Positions 54,001 through 64,000 of a DNA stretch of 64,000 nt are shown here, one piece after another. The notes under the pieces are model-generated. The model worked only from the letters and a program-made list of their open reading frames with translations, ran no database searches and was not told the origin of the DNA. This DNA comes from Casuarius casuarius. Its lineage: Eukaryota > Chordata > Aves > Casuariiformes > Casuariidae. Positions within the stretch are counted from its first letter, which is position 1, and the number at the start of each line of letters is the position of its first letter. The stretch covers positions 5,446,640 to 5,510,639 of the forward strand of contig PTFA01000042.1 of NCBI GenBank assembly GCA_003342895.1, in the 5' to 3' direction. The position numbers and the translations under genes were made by a program.

Positions 54001-57000
54001 TCCATTTTCAGACTTTCACCTCTTTTGGCTGCCTGCCTTTGAGAGTCTACATCTCTGAAACAGCCTCCCTGATGTATTGTTTCCTGAAAACAAAGAATAC
54101 CAAAAGGCAAGCATAATTATTTTCATTGTTGGATGCTTGAAACAAACAGTAGGACACAAATTTTGAGAAGACCTACAAGCCTGTAACTGATGAGGAATAA
54201 TGAACTACTGTAAAGACAGAGAAAAATTGAAGTACAAAGGCATATAACATTTTACACATTAATAATGTAATCAAACTTTCCAAGATCACAGATCTTTCTC
54301 ATATTTTAAAAAATGAATCATAATATCTTGCCTTAGGACATATTTTATCTGGACCATTTCATCTACCCTCATTACCAGATGACTGTAGGACAGCAGTCCT
54401 TCTACTAATTGACTTGTTAAACCTTAAAATACCTAAACTGTTTTTCAGCTCTGCCCTGTAGAAAGTCGAACACTCACAGCTAAAAACAGTTCATTATCAG
54501 TTTTCAGAAGTATGTGTGAGTTTCAAGTAGCATTTGGGGCTTATCATTAGCAATAACACACAAAAGGCTAAATATACCCTGGAACATCATGAACTAGCAT
54601 TATAGTTGCTATTGGAGTTCATTCTGTAAAACACAATTCCATTTCACCTTTCTTTAGCCCCAATAAAGCATTGCAAGGGTCTCCAGAGACTCAAAAGGAT
54701 AACAATAAGACCTTATTTTACCAAGTTGATAGCTGCAAACCCTTCTCAGATGCACTGGCTTTTCCCTGTAGATTAAGGGTTAAGGATATTTCAGTGCTTG
54801 TGAACTATTTTCCTAGTAACATATTCATTGTTATGCACATGTTTATCTTATGGGCCTAACAGAACAACCATTATCTTTGTAAGAATTTTGGAAAAAAAAG
54901 AGCTCAAATCTTGGTGGTTGTTGTTTTTTGTTGTTGTTGTTAGGAAAGACTGGTATACAGAGTAGATTATTTAGATCAAGGTCATTGGAATTGGTGGGAT
55001 AATTTTGTTTTCAGTGGGATGAAGACTTCGCCCATATTCAACAAAGCATCATTTCAAGACTAAAAAGCCAAAGATCCAAAATAAAGACCCACACTGTCAA
55101 ACTGCAAATAATCTTTTGTTTTAACCAGAGAAACCTAATTAACCCTACTAATCACATATACCTAGACTGTCACTCCAAATCCTTCTTCATCCAAGTGTCG
55201 CCCAGACACTTGGTCTGAAGTCTGTGGGTCATGTGCAACCCTGGTTTCTTGAAATTATATTTATTACATCAGCATATCTATACTAGAAGCCAGTAATGTA
55301 CTGGGGCAGGAGGAGGGGAAAGAAAGGACATTCCATGTCCCTGTGGCAGTCTCTCAGTTGAGGAATGCAGGTTAAGCAAACTGCAGATTTGTACAGATTA
55401 TGGCAAACCTATCTGCTACATCCCAACCTCAGAGGTTCTGCCACAGTCATGTTAGCATCAGGGTGATAAAGAAAGGAGGACCAAAAAAAAGCAAGTTATA
55501 AATACAGGCTGCAGGAACTGAGTTTGTGATGCATGAGATCACTTATTGCTTGACTTTCCAGAATGAGCTGGTTAGGCAGACTATCACAAAAAAAAAAAAA
55601 GAAGACAGCCAGCAACTTCCCAACTTTAAGTTGGCTGTACAGACAAGCTAACATGGTCCATCACAAAATTCCTCAGTATCTCCAAAAATGGGCACAAATA
55701 TAGACCCACAGCTCTACCAAATAAGATGCTTATTTAAAAACATTTCCTGGCTGCAGCCTCTAAGCACATGCAGCCTGGAACATGCCTGCAATCCCCTTGT
55801 TGAACATCTGGTGCACAGATGGATTGGAACAGTAAACGCATTCAAACCATACTCCATGCATTTACCTCCCCAAAGTGACTGATGCCCAGATTTTCAGGAG
55901 GACTGTGTACCTGATCTCCTTCATTTCTCACAAAACATTGTTGAGTTCTACGTACTTCTGAAAAATCTTGACCAAGCTTACTGGTTGCCTTAACGTTCAC
56001 TAACTAGCAATTCTTACTACTTATTATTAACAGTAAATGAGTAGTCTGACACTGCTGGGCAAGTAGATTGCAGCCCTGCACAGTTATGAAAGTATCTGAG
56101 TAATCTCAGCAGTATGTGCTAGCTCTGATGTGTTGTTTTTTAAAGTGCTGTTATAGTTCACTGCATGTTTAATTTTTCATAGTTTATAAATTTATAACCA
56201 TTGCTGTTTGTAGTGCAGGAAAGTCTGGAATCAGAAGGTCGATACTGTATTATTTTAAGGTCTAACCCACAAATGATTTCTTCTGTGGTGTCTGCTAGAG
56301 AATAGAGTTCAGGAAGCCTGTAGAGTTTTCTGAGGAGAAATAACCCTTGTTTTGTGAGTGGTCAATGCATTCATCATGAATCCTGCAGTCAGTCTCAGAT
56401 CCAGGGCAGAAGCTCAAAAGTCCAGTCTCCCAGCTATCAATGAAAAATACACCAGGCCCACAGTCAGCAAGATTTGAACCATACGCAATACCAAATCAGT
56501 AAAACATCCATGATACCAGAAGAATTAGTATTGACAATACTGTAGCATGGGAGTGCTCATGACCCATTAACCTGATGTTAATCTTGAGCCCTGCTCTGCA
56601 CTAGCATTTCGGCCTACTTGTGTGTCAGCCTCACTTGGAGACACTCAGACTTGCAGCTGTATTTCTGCCTCCACTGCCTTTGCTCTTATCCCTTTTCTCA
56701 AAGGAAGGATGGTGACACTTGTGCAGCCTCTCCGCTCTAGCAGTGGAACAAGCTGAAAACAAGCTGTTTTCCACATTGCCTCCCTCTGGTTGGTGACACA
56801 TCACTCTTTCTCCAAGGGACGAGGTAGAACAGAGTAGGGCGTGTTGTGTATGCAGGTCGGGGGCCCAGGGGAGAGAGAAGACATCCTGGGGCACCGAGCT
56901 GTTCTGTGGGAGGGGGGGCCATACCCCAGAGGGAGAGGAGCTTGATTCCTGAGTGGAGCTTGCTTGCGTGGAAGACCTTGCTCCAGGGAAGAAGGTGCAG

Positions 57001-60000
57001 AATAGGGACCCCGGCACCCAACTGGGTGACAACCTCTACACAAAACAAAGTCTATGGTGATAGGTTCTCAGATCAGCCAGGCTCCAACAGTGACTACACG
57101 TCTTTAGCGACAACTAGGGAAAACATGTTGCTTGTTTTTGAATGGAACTTTGACAGAAGACAGCTGGATCTGCAACGTCACATACTCAACTTTAGCCAAA
57201 CAGATATATCATTATTCAGAAAATTAAATTGCACAAACAACGATCAACAAAGAAGATACACCTACTAAGATTCTTCTATCCATAGTAAAGCAATGAAGGG
57301 CATTAAGCATTTGCACCTACATCCACAACCACATACTCTTCAGCCACATGAGGCATTTTGAATGAGATTTACACACTGTGCATATGCTCAGTCCTTAAAC
57401 AAGGCCCTAGACTGTCCATTTCCTCACTTTGGCACAACAGAGATACCACTGCAGCCACAGCAGTATCACTGGATTTGCTCTCCTGCACGGCACATCACTC
57501 CTCCCACAGGGCAGCTGGTTTGTTCTTTGCTTTCAAAGACACTCTGCCTTGGCAGACACGCAGCAGAGCCAGACCGTGTGGCCTCTGCTGCTGCTCGCTT
57601 GTTTGCTGCTCTGTCATTTACCAGCAACATTTCACTGGATCAGGCCCAAAGTATGACAAAGGCTGACTGAAAGAAGACAACCACAGACAGAGAAGGCCAT
57701 TTCCCAGTTAGGTCCAGGAAGAACAAGATCTCCCCCCCTCTTAAGACTACTGCACTCTGCAAATTAACCATTTGTACACCACAGATCAGCTGGGCTTCTT
57801 TCCGTACCAGTGTACAATTTGTGGTAAAGAGCAATCAGTTTTCTTAAAACTGTATTGATTAACTTTAATAATAGGAACACAGAAATTAGACAAAGGCATT
57901 TTAGAAGAGAAGTCTGTATTCTGTGTCTGTCTTCTCTTATTATTGCCTAATGATAGCATAGGTCAGCCTGACTTTTCAGATGCACAGCAGAGGACTGCCT
58001 CAGTCTGAACAGCTAATAGCTTTCTCTTTTGGAAAGAGAGAATCTCTTTTTAGTCATCCAGAGTGTCTTTATTCCTATCAGTTTGAGAACTTCCTCTGCC
58101 TTCAGCCTTCTTCTCTATTCCTGTTTGTTTTCCCAACAGTCCTGATATAACATTGCTGTATAGTTACTGTCCCTCTGACTTGTTAATATGCCTTGTCCAT
58201 AAGACAGAGCAGTTCCACATCTGTAATATGTTGTATTCTGCAAACAGAGATGGAAGGTTATGCTACAGAAACAGATGCAATGAGGTTAATTCACTTTGGA
58301 GTGGCTTGAGGTTTAAGGCACAACAATTCCATCAAAATAAGTTAACGCAGAGTTGGATCAAAGGCAAGATACACCTTCAAGTTTACACATGAACAAATGA
58401 CTGTTTAAAAAGACCAACTTGCATAGGCTGAAATTTGAAGATTAAGAAATTATTCAAAGAATACATACTTAGAATAACAAAAATAGAGAAATGAAGATTC
58501 TCCAAATATTCTAGAAAACAAGGAGACCAGACACTAAAAATTGTGTCTACTTCCAGCATTTCATTTATCTTGTGTATGTGGTCCACAAACAAATAAATGT
58601 ACATATTGAATGTAGTTGCACTGCATACAGATGATTTCCTCTCTCAGGAATGTTTTGGATATAGTTATGTTCAGCTCTCTGGGAGGACTTTATAATGTCT
58701 TCTTTCAAGAACAGCTGTTTACATTGCTCTTATAAGACCCATTCCTGCCATTGTTCATGAATTCATTAGGACTACTCACCTGTACAATCACATGGTACAG
58801 TCTCAGCCTTACCAGTCTCTTAGGTAAATAAAGGAGAGATGAGGCAAGGCAGAAACAACACAACACACTATTGTATGAACATGAGTCCTGTTGTGAAAAT
58901 GTGAAGGGAGCACAGAAAGGTTATGCATACACCACTCCACATGCAGCACCTGTCTAAGATGCACATACTACCAGACTTACCTAGGCCTGTGCACAACAGG
59001 ACAGAAACTTTTAACAAACAGTTAAATATGACAAAAAGACAAGTTTTCACTTGAACACTTAAAGGCTATGCTGTATCTTTCAAAATATGCTATACTTTGA
59101 AAACTATACACTTCCACTGACTGGGATTGCTTTATCCAGAAGTACGGTAATGTATCTTAGCAACAGTGGCAAGGGGGAAGACTTACTGTACTGTAAAAGA
59201 ATTAAAACAAAATGTATATAGCTGCTCACTGTTATAAATATATCCCTACCACTCTGAGGGGGTGTTCAATTATACTCCTGATTACTTTTCACATTTCCTT
59301 TTTCAAAAGGGCAGGAGCATTTCTCTAGTTTTCAGCTCACTCATGAAGAAACCTAACCTTTTCATTCCCTTTTAGCTTCACCTATGACTAGACAGGCCTT
59401 ACAGCATAACCTGTTACTATCCCTCTTACATTAGAAAAAAACATTACTGTAGAACCCCAGAGATAACCTCTTCTGGTGAGCAAAGGTGCCACTCCCTCAC
59501 ATATTCAGCTGTCATCACTCTAAAGCAGTGTCTTCCAGCTCCATGCTCTAGAGCAGGTGAGACTAAGCACACCAGGACTGGAATATTTCACTCTCCTACT
59601 TGTCAGAAAAGTAAAAAGCTTCCTGTGGCCAGGGGGGTTTGCACAGCTTCACATTTTACTAGTAGGTGTAGTTTCCCACATGTAAAACATTCTTCTGAGT
59701 GCAAACTTCATCTATGCCCTCTCAAGTCCTCAGTCAGGACAATTCTGTTGCCACCCACAGAGCAGGGCTAAGAGCACTGCAGTCTGTTTCTCCCTATGGA
59801 GAGCTCTGCAGGCAGCAGGGAAAATGGCAGGGACCACGTCCACTTCGTGCTGTGCATGCACGGGAAAGCACTGAACCACACCAGAGGCACTGAAATGATC
59901 TAAAGGTGAAGTTACACAGAGAGGGGAAGGGTTCCAAAATCTGAGTCCCAACACAGAGGTGACTTACTGAAAACATCAGTGAAAAAAAAGTGAAAACTCC

Positions 60001-60004
60001 TTCT

Positions 60005-60017
60005 CCCCCCCCCCCCC
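60005..60017. repeat. Poly-C run of 13
   Basis: Uninterrupted C run flanked by pyrimidines (cttct and tttcctttc). Length may vary with sequencing error. Confidence 0.85.
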
Positions 60018-61461
60018 TTTCCTTTCAGCAGGGGCAGGGAAGCTCCAATTTCTCTTTAATGGAAAATAGCCTCACCTGAGTACCTTTTCAGCAAATAGTT
60101 TGTTCAGTCTCCCCAGGAGTGAGCAACAGTACTGTCTGCCTCCTAGGGATACATCATTTAATGCATGTGAAACACTTGGAAATGTTTTGGGAGGCATCAT
60201 ATTGAGGAAAAAGAGGGAACCCTTGCTGTTTTCTATGGCAGAGGAGAGCTCTCTTCCCAGTCTGTGCAACTTTGAGCAGGTTTATATACAAGAACAGAAC
60301 AGGTGGTTGCCTAGGACAACAAATTGGTCAGGGGGACCTGAGAGCGTGCATGATTTTTGGCTGAACATTTTTCACTTTACGTAGTATAGAGCATGCGGGG
60401 GAGACAAGAGAGAAGAGAACAACCAACCCCAAAATGACCCTGCTTGGACTTGTCCAATATTGTTTTTCAAGGGTTTGGGACTGTCTGCTCTATCTAATTA
60501 TCTGTCTAGCGCTGTCATTACTCCAGAGGTGTAAGGACTGATTCTGTCCTAAGCGCTCCCATCGTTAAAAGCCTCACCGGATTATCATTATTCATTCCAC
60601 ACGTGATGAAGGCGCTTGAAGCCTCACAGTCTTTCTAATAAACGGATGCCTTTCACGCTTCGCTCCGTTACAGCCTGGCGTTAATACCGAAAATGAATTT
60701 CCCCACACAGCCTGCTCTCACACCCGCTCTTCACAACAGACGCCGCCGCTGTTAACACGCCGGCTGCTGTTACCTATACCGCAGCCAAACGCTCCTACGG
60801 ACACGCGCGGAAGCACCCGAGCAGCCCCGGCTGGCAGCCGCCCAGGGCCGGCTCCCTGCTCAGACACCGGCGCCCTCCTCCTCACTCGTGACACGACCGC
60901 GGCTCCGTCCTCCCCTCGGCTGCCTTCAGGCGGGGCCGCCGGGACGAGCCCGGCCGTCCCCCGCCGCGGCCCCCGCTCCCGCCGGGTCCTCAGGTGCTGC
61001 CTCACCGAGGCCGACGCAGCCCGGCCCGGGGGAGGATTTCCAGGGGCAACTTCACCTGGGGTGGCGGGTGACCCTGAAAGGCCCCGCCGGGAAGGCGCGC
61101 GGCTCCCCTCGCCGCCGCCCCCGGAGACGGCGGTGCGGCCCCGCCGGCGCTGAGGGTGGGGGGGCCGCCAGGCCTGGGGGCGGAGGGGCGCCAAGCCCCG
61201 GGGGCTGCCGCTGCCTCGCGGCGCGGCGTCCCGCCGCCCTGCCCGCGTCCCTTTAAGGCTCTGGGAAACTTTTCCGCCGCCGGCCGCGGCCCGTCACATC
61301 CGCTAGCAGGAGTTGCGGGCTGCGCCGCGCCGGGAGGGGAGGCTGCGGCGGGCGCTGCGGGGAGGAGGACAACTTCCCCGCTCGGCCCCCGGGCAGGGGG
61401 AGCGGCGGGGGCCGCGCGCGAGAAACCCGTGCGAGGAGGAGCTCGGCTCGGAGGGGGGCAG

Positions 61462-61563
61462 ATGAAGCTGGGGCGTGGGGAAGCCGCTCCCTCCTTCCTC
61501 CTCCTCCTCCTCCTTCCCGGCTGCTCCAGTCCCGCAGCCAGGCGGCCGCTGCCTCCTGCCTGA
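61462..61563 (+). CDS. Possible upstream ORF in the BACE2 leader
   Basis: A 33-codon frame starting ATG at 61462 and stopping TGA at 61561-61563, 36 bases before the BACE2 ATG. It has an internal run of six leucines from a CTC repeat (SFLLLLLLPGCSS), so it resembles a tiny signal peptide by chance or otherwise. Its start context (ggcagATGa) is weak, which would allow most ribosomes to pass on to the BACE2 start. It matters only if transcription starts upstream of 61462, which the sequence does not prove. Confidence 0.35.
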   Translation: MKLGRGEAAPSFLLLLLLPGCSSPAARRPLPPA

Positions 61564-61569
61564 GTCGCT

Positions 61570-61572
61570 TGA
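61570..61572 (+). promoter_or_regulatory. BACE2: In-frame stop upstream of the BACE2 start
   Basis: TGA in the BACE2 frame 27 bases before the ATG at 61600. It rules out an N-terminal extension on unspliced leader sequence and so supports 61600 as the start codon. That ATG has a near-ideal context, gccgccgggATGg. Confidence 0.85.
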
Positions 61573-61599
61573 GTTGGGAAGTGCCTCGCTGCCGCCGGG

Positions 61600-61914
61600 A
61601 TGGGCACATCGCTGCTTGCCCCCAGCCTCCTGCTCCTCCTGGCCGGCGCCGCGGGGCTCTGCCGGGCTCTCTTCTCCCTGCCGCTCCGCGTGTCCCTCCC
61701 GGCCGCCCCCGGCGGGTCGCCGCCCGCCCCGGTGCTGCTGAGGCCGGCCAGCAGCAGCCGGCGGCAGCAGGAGCCCCTCGGTGACACGGACGGCTTGGCC
61801 TTGGCCTCGGATCCCGGGGGCACCCTCAACTTTTTAGCCATGGTGGATAATCTGCAGGGGGACTCCGGCCGCGGCTACTACCTGGAGATGCTGATCGGGA
61901 CCCCGCCGCAGCCG
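61600..61914 (+). CDS. BACE2: Beta-secretase 2, exon 1 (partial gene)
   Basis: Encodes residues 1-105 of BACE2, a type I membrane aspartyl protease of the secretory and endosomal system, related to BACE1. In other vertebrates it cleaves substrates such as the melanosome protein PMEL, and APP within the amyloid-beta region. Residues 1-22 form a leucine-rich signal peptide. Residues 25-31 (FSLPLRV) match the start of the prodomain. DGLAL|A at 64-69 matches the known autocatalytic prodomain cleavage site. Residues 77-104 (starting NFLAMVDNLQGDSGRG and ending GTPPQ) are the highly conserved start of the protease domain. The first catalytic motif (DTGS) is expected at the start of exon 2 and lies outside the window. 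The low-complexity stretch at 32-60 is alanine-, proline- and serine-rich and differs from mammals. The exon ends in phase 0 after TPPQP. Start chosen from the strong Kozak context and the upstream in-frame stop. Identification is firm; BACE1 lacks this exact sequence. Confidence 0.95.
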
Positions 61915-61920
61915 GTAGGA
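61915..61920 (+). other. BACE2: Splice donor of BACE2 exon 1
   Basis: Sequence CCG|GTAGGA follows directly on the conserved GTPPQ motif. Reading beyond it loses all similarity to BACE2 and enters glycine/arginine-rich text, so the exon ends at 61914. This places the exon junction in phase 0, where I expect it in BACE family genes (from memory). Confidence 0.85.
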
Positions 61921-61995
61921 GCGGGCCGGGGTCGGCGGCCCGGGGGCGCCCCGCGGCGAGGCGCGGGGAGCGGGGGCCGTTGGGGGAGGAGGGGC

Positions 61996-62016
61996 NNNNN
62001 NNNNNNNNNNNNNNNN
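61996..62016. other. Sequence gap (21 N)
   Basis: Run of N within GC-rich sequence just inside intron 1. The frame that runs through it downstream of the splice donor is not coding. Confidence 0.99.
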
Positions 62017-62258
62017 GGGGGAGGGGCGGGGTGCCCCAAACTTCTGCTCGGCGGGCGGCCGGCGCTGCCGCCCCCCCAGACGCAACTTTTTCTGACGGCT
62101 CACGGGGTGCTGGCGTCGCGCCTCGGCGGAGTTACTAATTCAGGGCAGGACGCAACTTTTATTAATATCGTCCTTTATCGCGCGGGCTGCTAAATCCTTA
62201 ATAAAGTCGAGGTGATTGTGCGTGGGCTCGGCTGGAGCACTCTTCAGAGGGACATGCT

Positions 62259-62273
62259 ACACACACACACACA

Positions 62274-62330
<57 letters not shown>
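62259..62330. repeat. Long CA microsatellite in BACE2 intron 1
   Basis: Thirty-six dinucleotide units of AC over 72 bases, interrupted once by GCGC near 62275. It is about 345 bases downstream of the exon 1 donor. It is probably length-variable between individuals and may form Z-DNA under torsional stress near an active promoter. Confidence 0.95.
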
Positions 62331-62333
<3 letters not shown>

Positions 62334-62648
62334 GGAAGGGAATGGTGTGGAGGACTAGAAAGCTCCCCTCACTGTGTCGAGAGCCAAGCAAAGTTGGCTT
62401 TCTCTCTCCTTCTCTGGGTTCCCCCCACCCACTCTGTAAGATGTTGAGCGTGGTGTCTGTGCCGGTGAATTACTTACAGATGTTACACAGGGGAGCCGTG
62501 ACAGCAAGTTTTAAAGGACCGAGTTAGAGGCTCTTCCTCCTGTGCTCCCTTTTAAGTTCCAGCCGGTATTGTTAGGTGGAGAAAAACAAGGGAAACGACA
62601 GAATGTCGTATTGTGCTCACGCCACGTACCGTTGCATAGGTCTCAGTT

Positions 62649-62680
62649 TTGGTTTTTTTTGTTTTGTTTTGTTTTTTGCG
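62649..62680. repeat. GTTTT simple repeat
   Basis: Run of T blocks separated by single G, giving repeated TTTTG steps. Low-complexity intronic sequence. Confidence 0.75.
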
Positions 62681-64000
62681 TTTTCATTCATTGGCACTTT
62701 GTGGGGAAAAACTAATATTCCCTGGCATGGTAATTGTAAGGAAATCCTGCAGAGCTGGAACTCTTATTTCAAGCTGCTTAATGTCTTTTTGATTTGAAGT
62801 GAGTTGTGCTGTCAGTCAAAATGATTGTATTTGAGAGTCGTAGTTTGGTTGGTTTATTTTTTTGTTAAGGCTGCTTTGCATTGTGATTGGGTGGTTTGAT
62901 AGGTACTCCCAGTGCCCCCGTAAAAATCACTCAAAATACTCTTGCTCAGCTAAGCAATTACTAGGCGAAAACAGTTGCTTCTTTTGAGAGATCCTTACTA
63001 ACAGTACAGAGCCTGTATATGTTTTGAATGTCCTTTGCACAGAGTGTATTCCCTAAATCTCCTCTTCAGCAGTGTTTCTGAAGTTTTGTAATTGCTCTTT
63101 CATCTGTGTCATAAGATGCCACGAGAAGCACTGCTGGCTGCTTGGTGGGGATGACTAGTCAGCTGAGCGGGGATTAGTTTCCTGAAAGCCCTTGGGGCTT
63201 TGCCTCAGAACTTCTTATATATTTCTGGAGTTTTGGTCCATGTGTTGTTCTCAGTGCATGCAAAAGTCCTTCTGCTTTAGCTCCTCTCTGTAATAAAAAG
63301 CTAATGAATCTTCAAATGCCTAGCCAACAGGGACTGTTCGGCTGTTAAATGTTTGGACTTCTGTGAAATCTTTTTTTTTTTAAACACTTGGATATATAAG
63401 AAGATTGGTCACATTGTCACTCTAATTGAAATGCATGACAGTAGGATCAATGCATGTATTTTAAAAAGGTTGCATTGTTTTATGATGAATAAATGTAGTT
63501 AAGAAGGCTAACCAGATCTGAAATATCAAGGTGTTGCCCAGTAGCCACAGAGGCCATGAAACAATTTTTCCTCAGTGGTGTTCACTGCATATTTGTCTAG
63601 TTCTATTAATGTGGCAGTATGTGTTCTTCATTACTCCAGGGAACGTTCAATATTGGCTTCAGCTAGAATCAAGATACCAGATTTGATTGGAGTAATAATC
63701 CAATTCAGTATGTCTTAAATTAAAAAATAATTTTAGGTAGAAAAAGTAAATAGAAAGCTTATCATCTCCTTACATGTCTTGGGGGACTCTCAAATAGAAA
63801 GAAATGGAAAATTGGGACAGGCTTTTGATAATGTAACTGGAGGTCTAACAGGAGAAATGAGCTGCCCTCAGTGCACTTTGAGACTTCACTTACACTTAAC
63901 AGCTAGTATTTCTTATATTACAAGTGACATAACGATTCAGATAAACTTGATTTGATGTTTTTCCGTCTGAAAAAAGCTCTGAATCTGGTTGCAAGCTTGT

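Larger units (their letters stand above)
45601..60729. other. Intergenic DNA upstream of BACE2, no gene seen
   Basis: About 15 kb of AT-rich sequence with simple repeats (CA at 46304, TAG-type at 48003, C run at 60005). The block 56600-57270 is GC-richer and has overlapping frames on both strands (up to 140 codons), none recognisable. Promoter-distal elements may be present; 60470-60700 becomes CpG-richer on the approach to the island. No exon can be supported. Confidence 0.6.
60730..62190. promoter_or_regulatory. BACE2: CpG island at the BACE2 start
   Basis: Very high G+C and dense CpG compared with the AT-rich sequence on either side. It spans the presumed promoter, exon 1 and the first bases of intron 1. 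No convincing TATA box is seen; CTTTAAGG near 61253 is a weak candidate. GGGGGCGG at 61176-61183 is a GC box of the kind bound by Sp1-family factors. This pattern suits a broadly used, TATA-less promoter. The transcription start is not identified; it is inferred to lie in roughly 61150-61560. Long frames on both strands in this island (for example 61002-61841, minus) are products of base composition. Confidence 0.85.
61915..64000 (+). other. BACE2: BACE2 intron 1 (5' part)
   Basis: Begins GC-rich inside the CpG island, then becomes AT-rich after about 62200. It contains an unresolved gap (61996-62016), a 12-bp direct repeat GACGCAACTTTT at 62079 and 62149, a long CA repeat and, near 62650, a GTTTT repeat. 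No further exon is recognisable before the window ends, in keeping with a long first intron. Confidence 0.8.

Noticed and set aside
56631..57268. Overlapping frames of 133, 103 and 140 codons on both strands
   Set aside because: GC-richer sequence gives long frames by chance. None has a recognisable domain, and frames on opposite strands overlap.
61002..61841. 279-codon frame on the minus strand over BACE2 exon 1
   Set aside because: It is made of proline, alanine, arginine and glycine as expected from random reading of a CpG island, and lies opposite a firm exon. No domain is visible.
61915..62193. Extension of the BACE2 frame past 61914
   Set aside because: It runs through the splice donor and a run of N, and loses all similarity to BACE2 after GTPPQ.
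1..64000. CRISPR arrays, bacterial operons, ribosome binding sites, tRNA or rRNA genes
   Set aside because: None seen; the sequence is vertebrate nuclear DNA, and no tRNA-like fold or rRNA sequence was recognised.

Overview
The window looks like avian nuclear DNA, and almost all of it is non-coding. Three things point to a bird: CR1 LINE fragments of bird type, a solo retroviral LTR whose R/U5-like end resembles bird LTRs, and a GC-rich bird-type interspersed repeat carrying a minisatellite. The only coding sequence I can support is at the far right: exon 1 of BACE2 (beta-secretase 2, a membrane aspartyl protease), plus strand, 61600-61914. It lies in a CpG island of about 1.5 kb and is followed by the start of intron 1, which runs off the window.

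Layout. 1-17668: AT-rich single-copy-looking DNA with an AT/CA microsatellite near 6.7 kb and old repeat relics. 17669-18861: solo LTR with a 5-bp target duplication. 18862-32794: more non-coding DNA with ancient repeat relics and a degraded reverse-oriented CR1/L3-like piece at 26.8-27.6 kb. 32795-34480: longest CR1 fragment, with decayed but readable reverse transcriptase. 35740-36750: bird-type GC-rich repeat with a 48-bp minisatellite. 39557-39905: short DNA transposon with TA target duplication whose ends look like the mammalian Tigger1 family. 42.5-42.8 kb and 45.1-45.6 kb: two more CR1 pieces in opposite orientations. 45.6-60.7 kb: unassigned non-coding DNA. 60730-62190: CpG island, promoter, upstream ORF and BACE2 exon 1. 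61915-64000: intron 1 with a long CA repeat and a sequence gap.

In other vertebrates the neighbour upstream of BACE2 is DSCAM, transcribed away from it across a large gene desert. The roughly 60 kb here without a gene fits that desert; this synteny is from general knowledge, since no DSCAM exon is visible. Most open frames in the window are short, unrelated to known proteins and overlap on both strands, so I did not call them. The most unusual item is the Tigger1-like element, because that family is best known from placental mammals.
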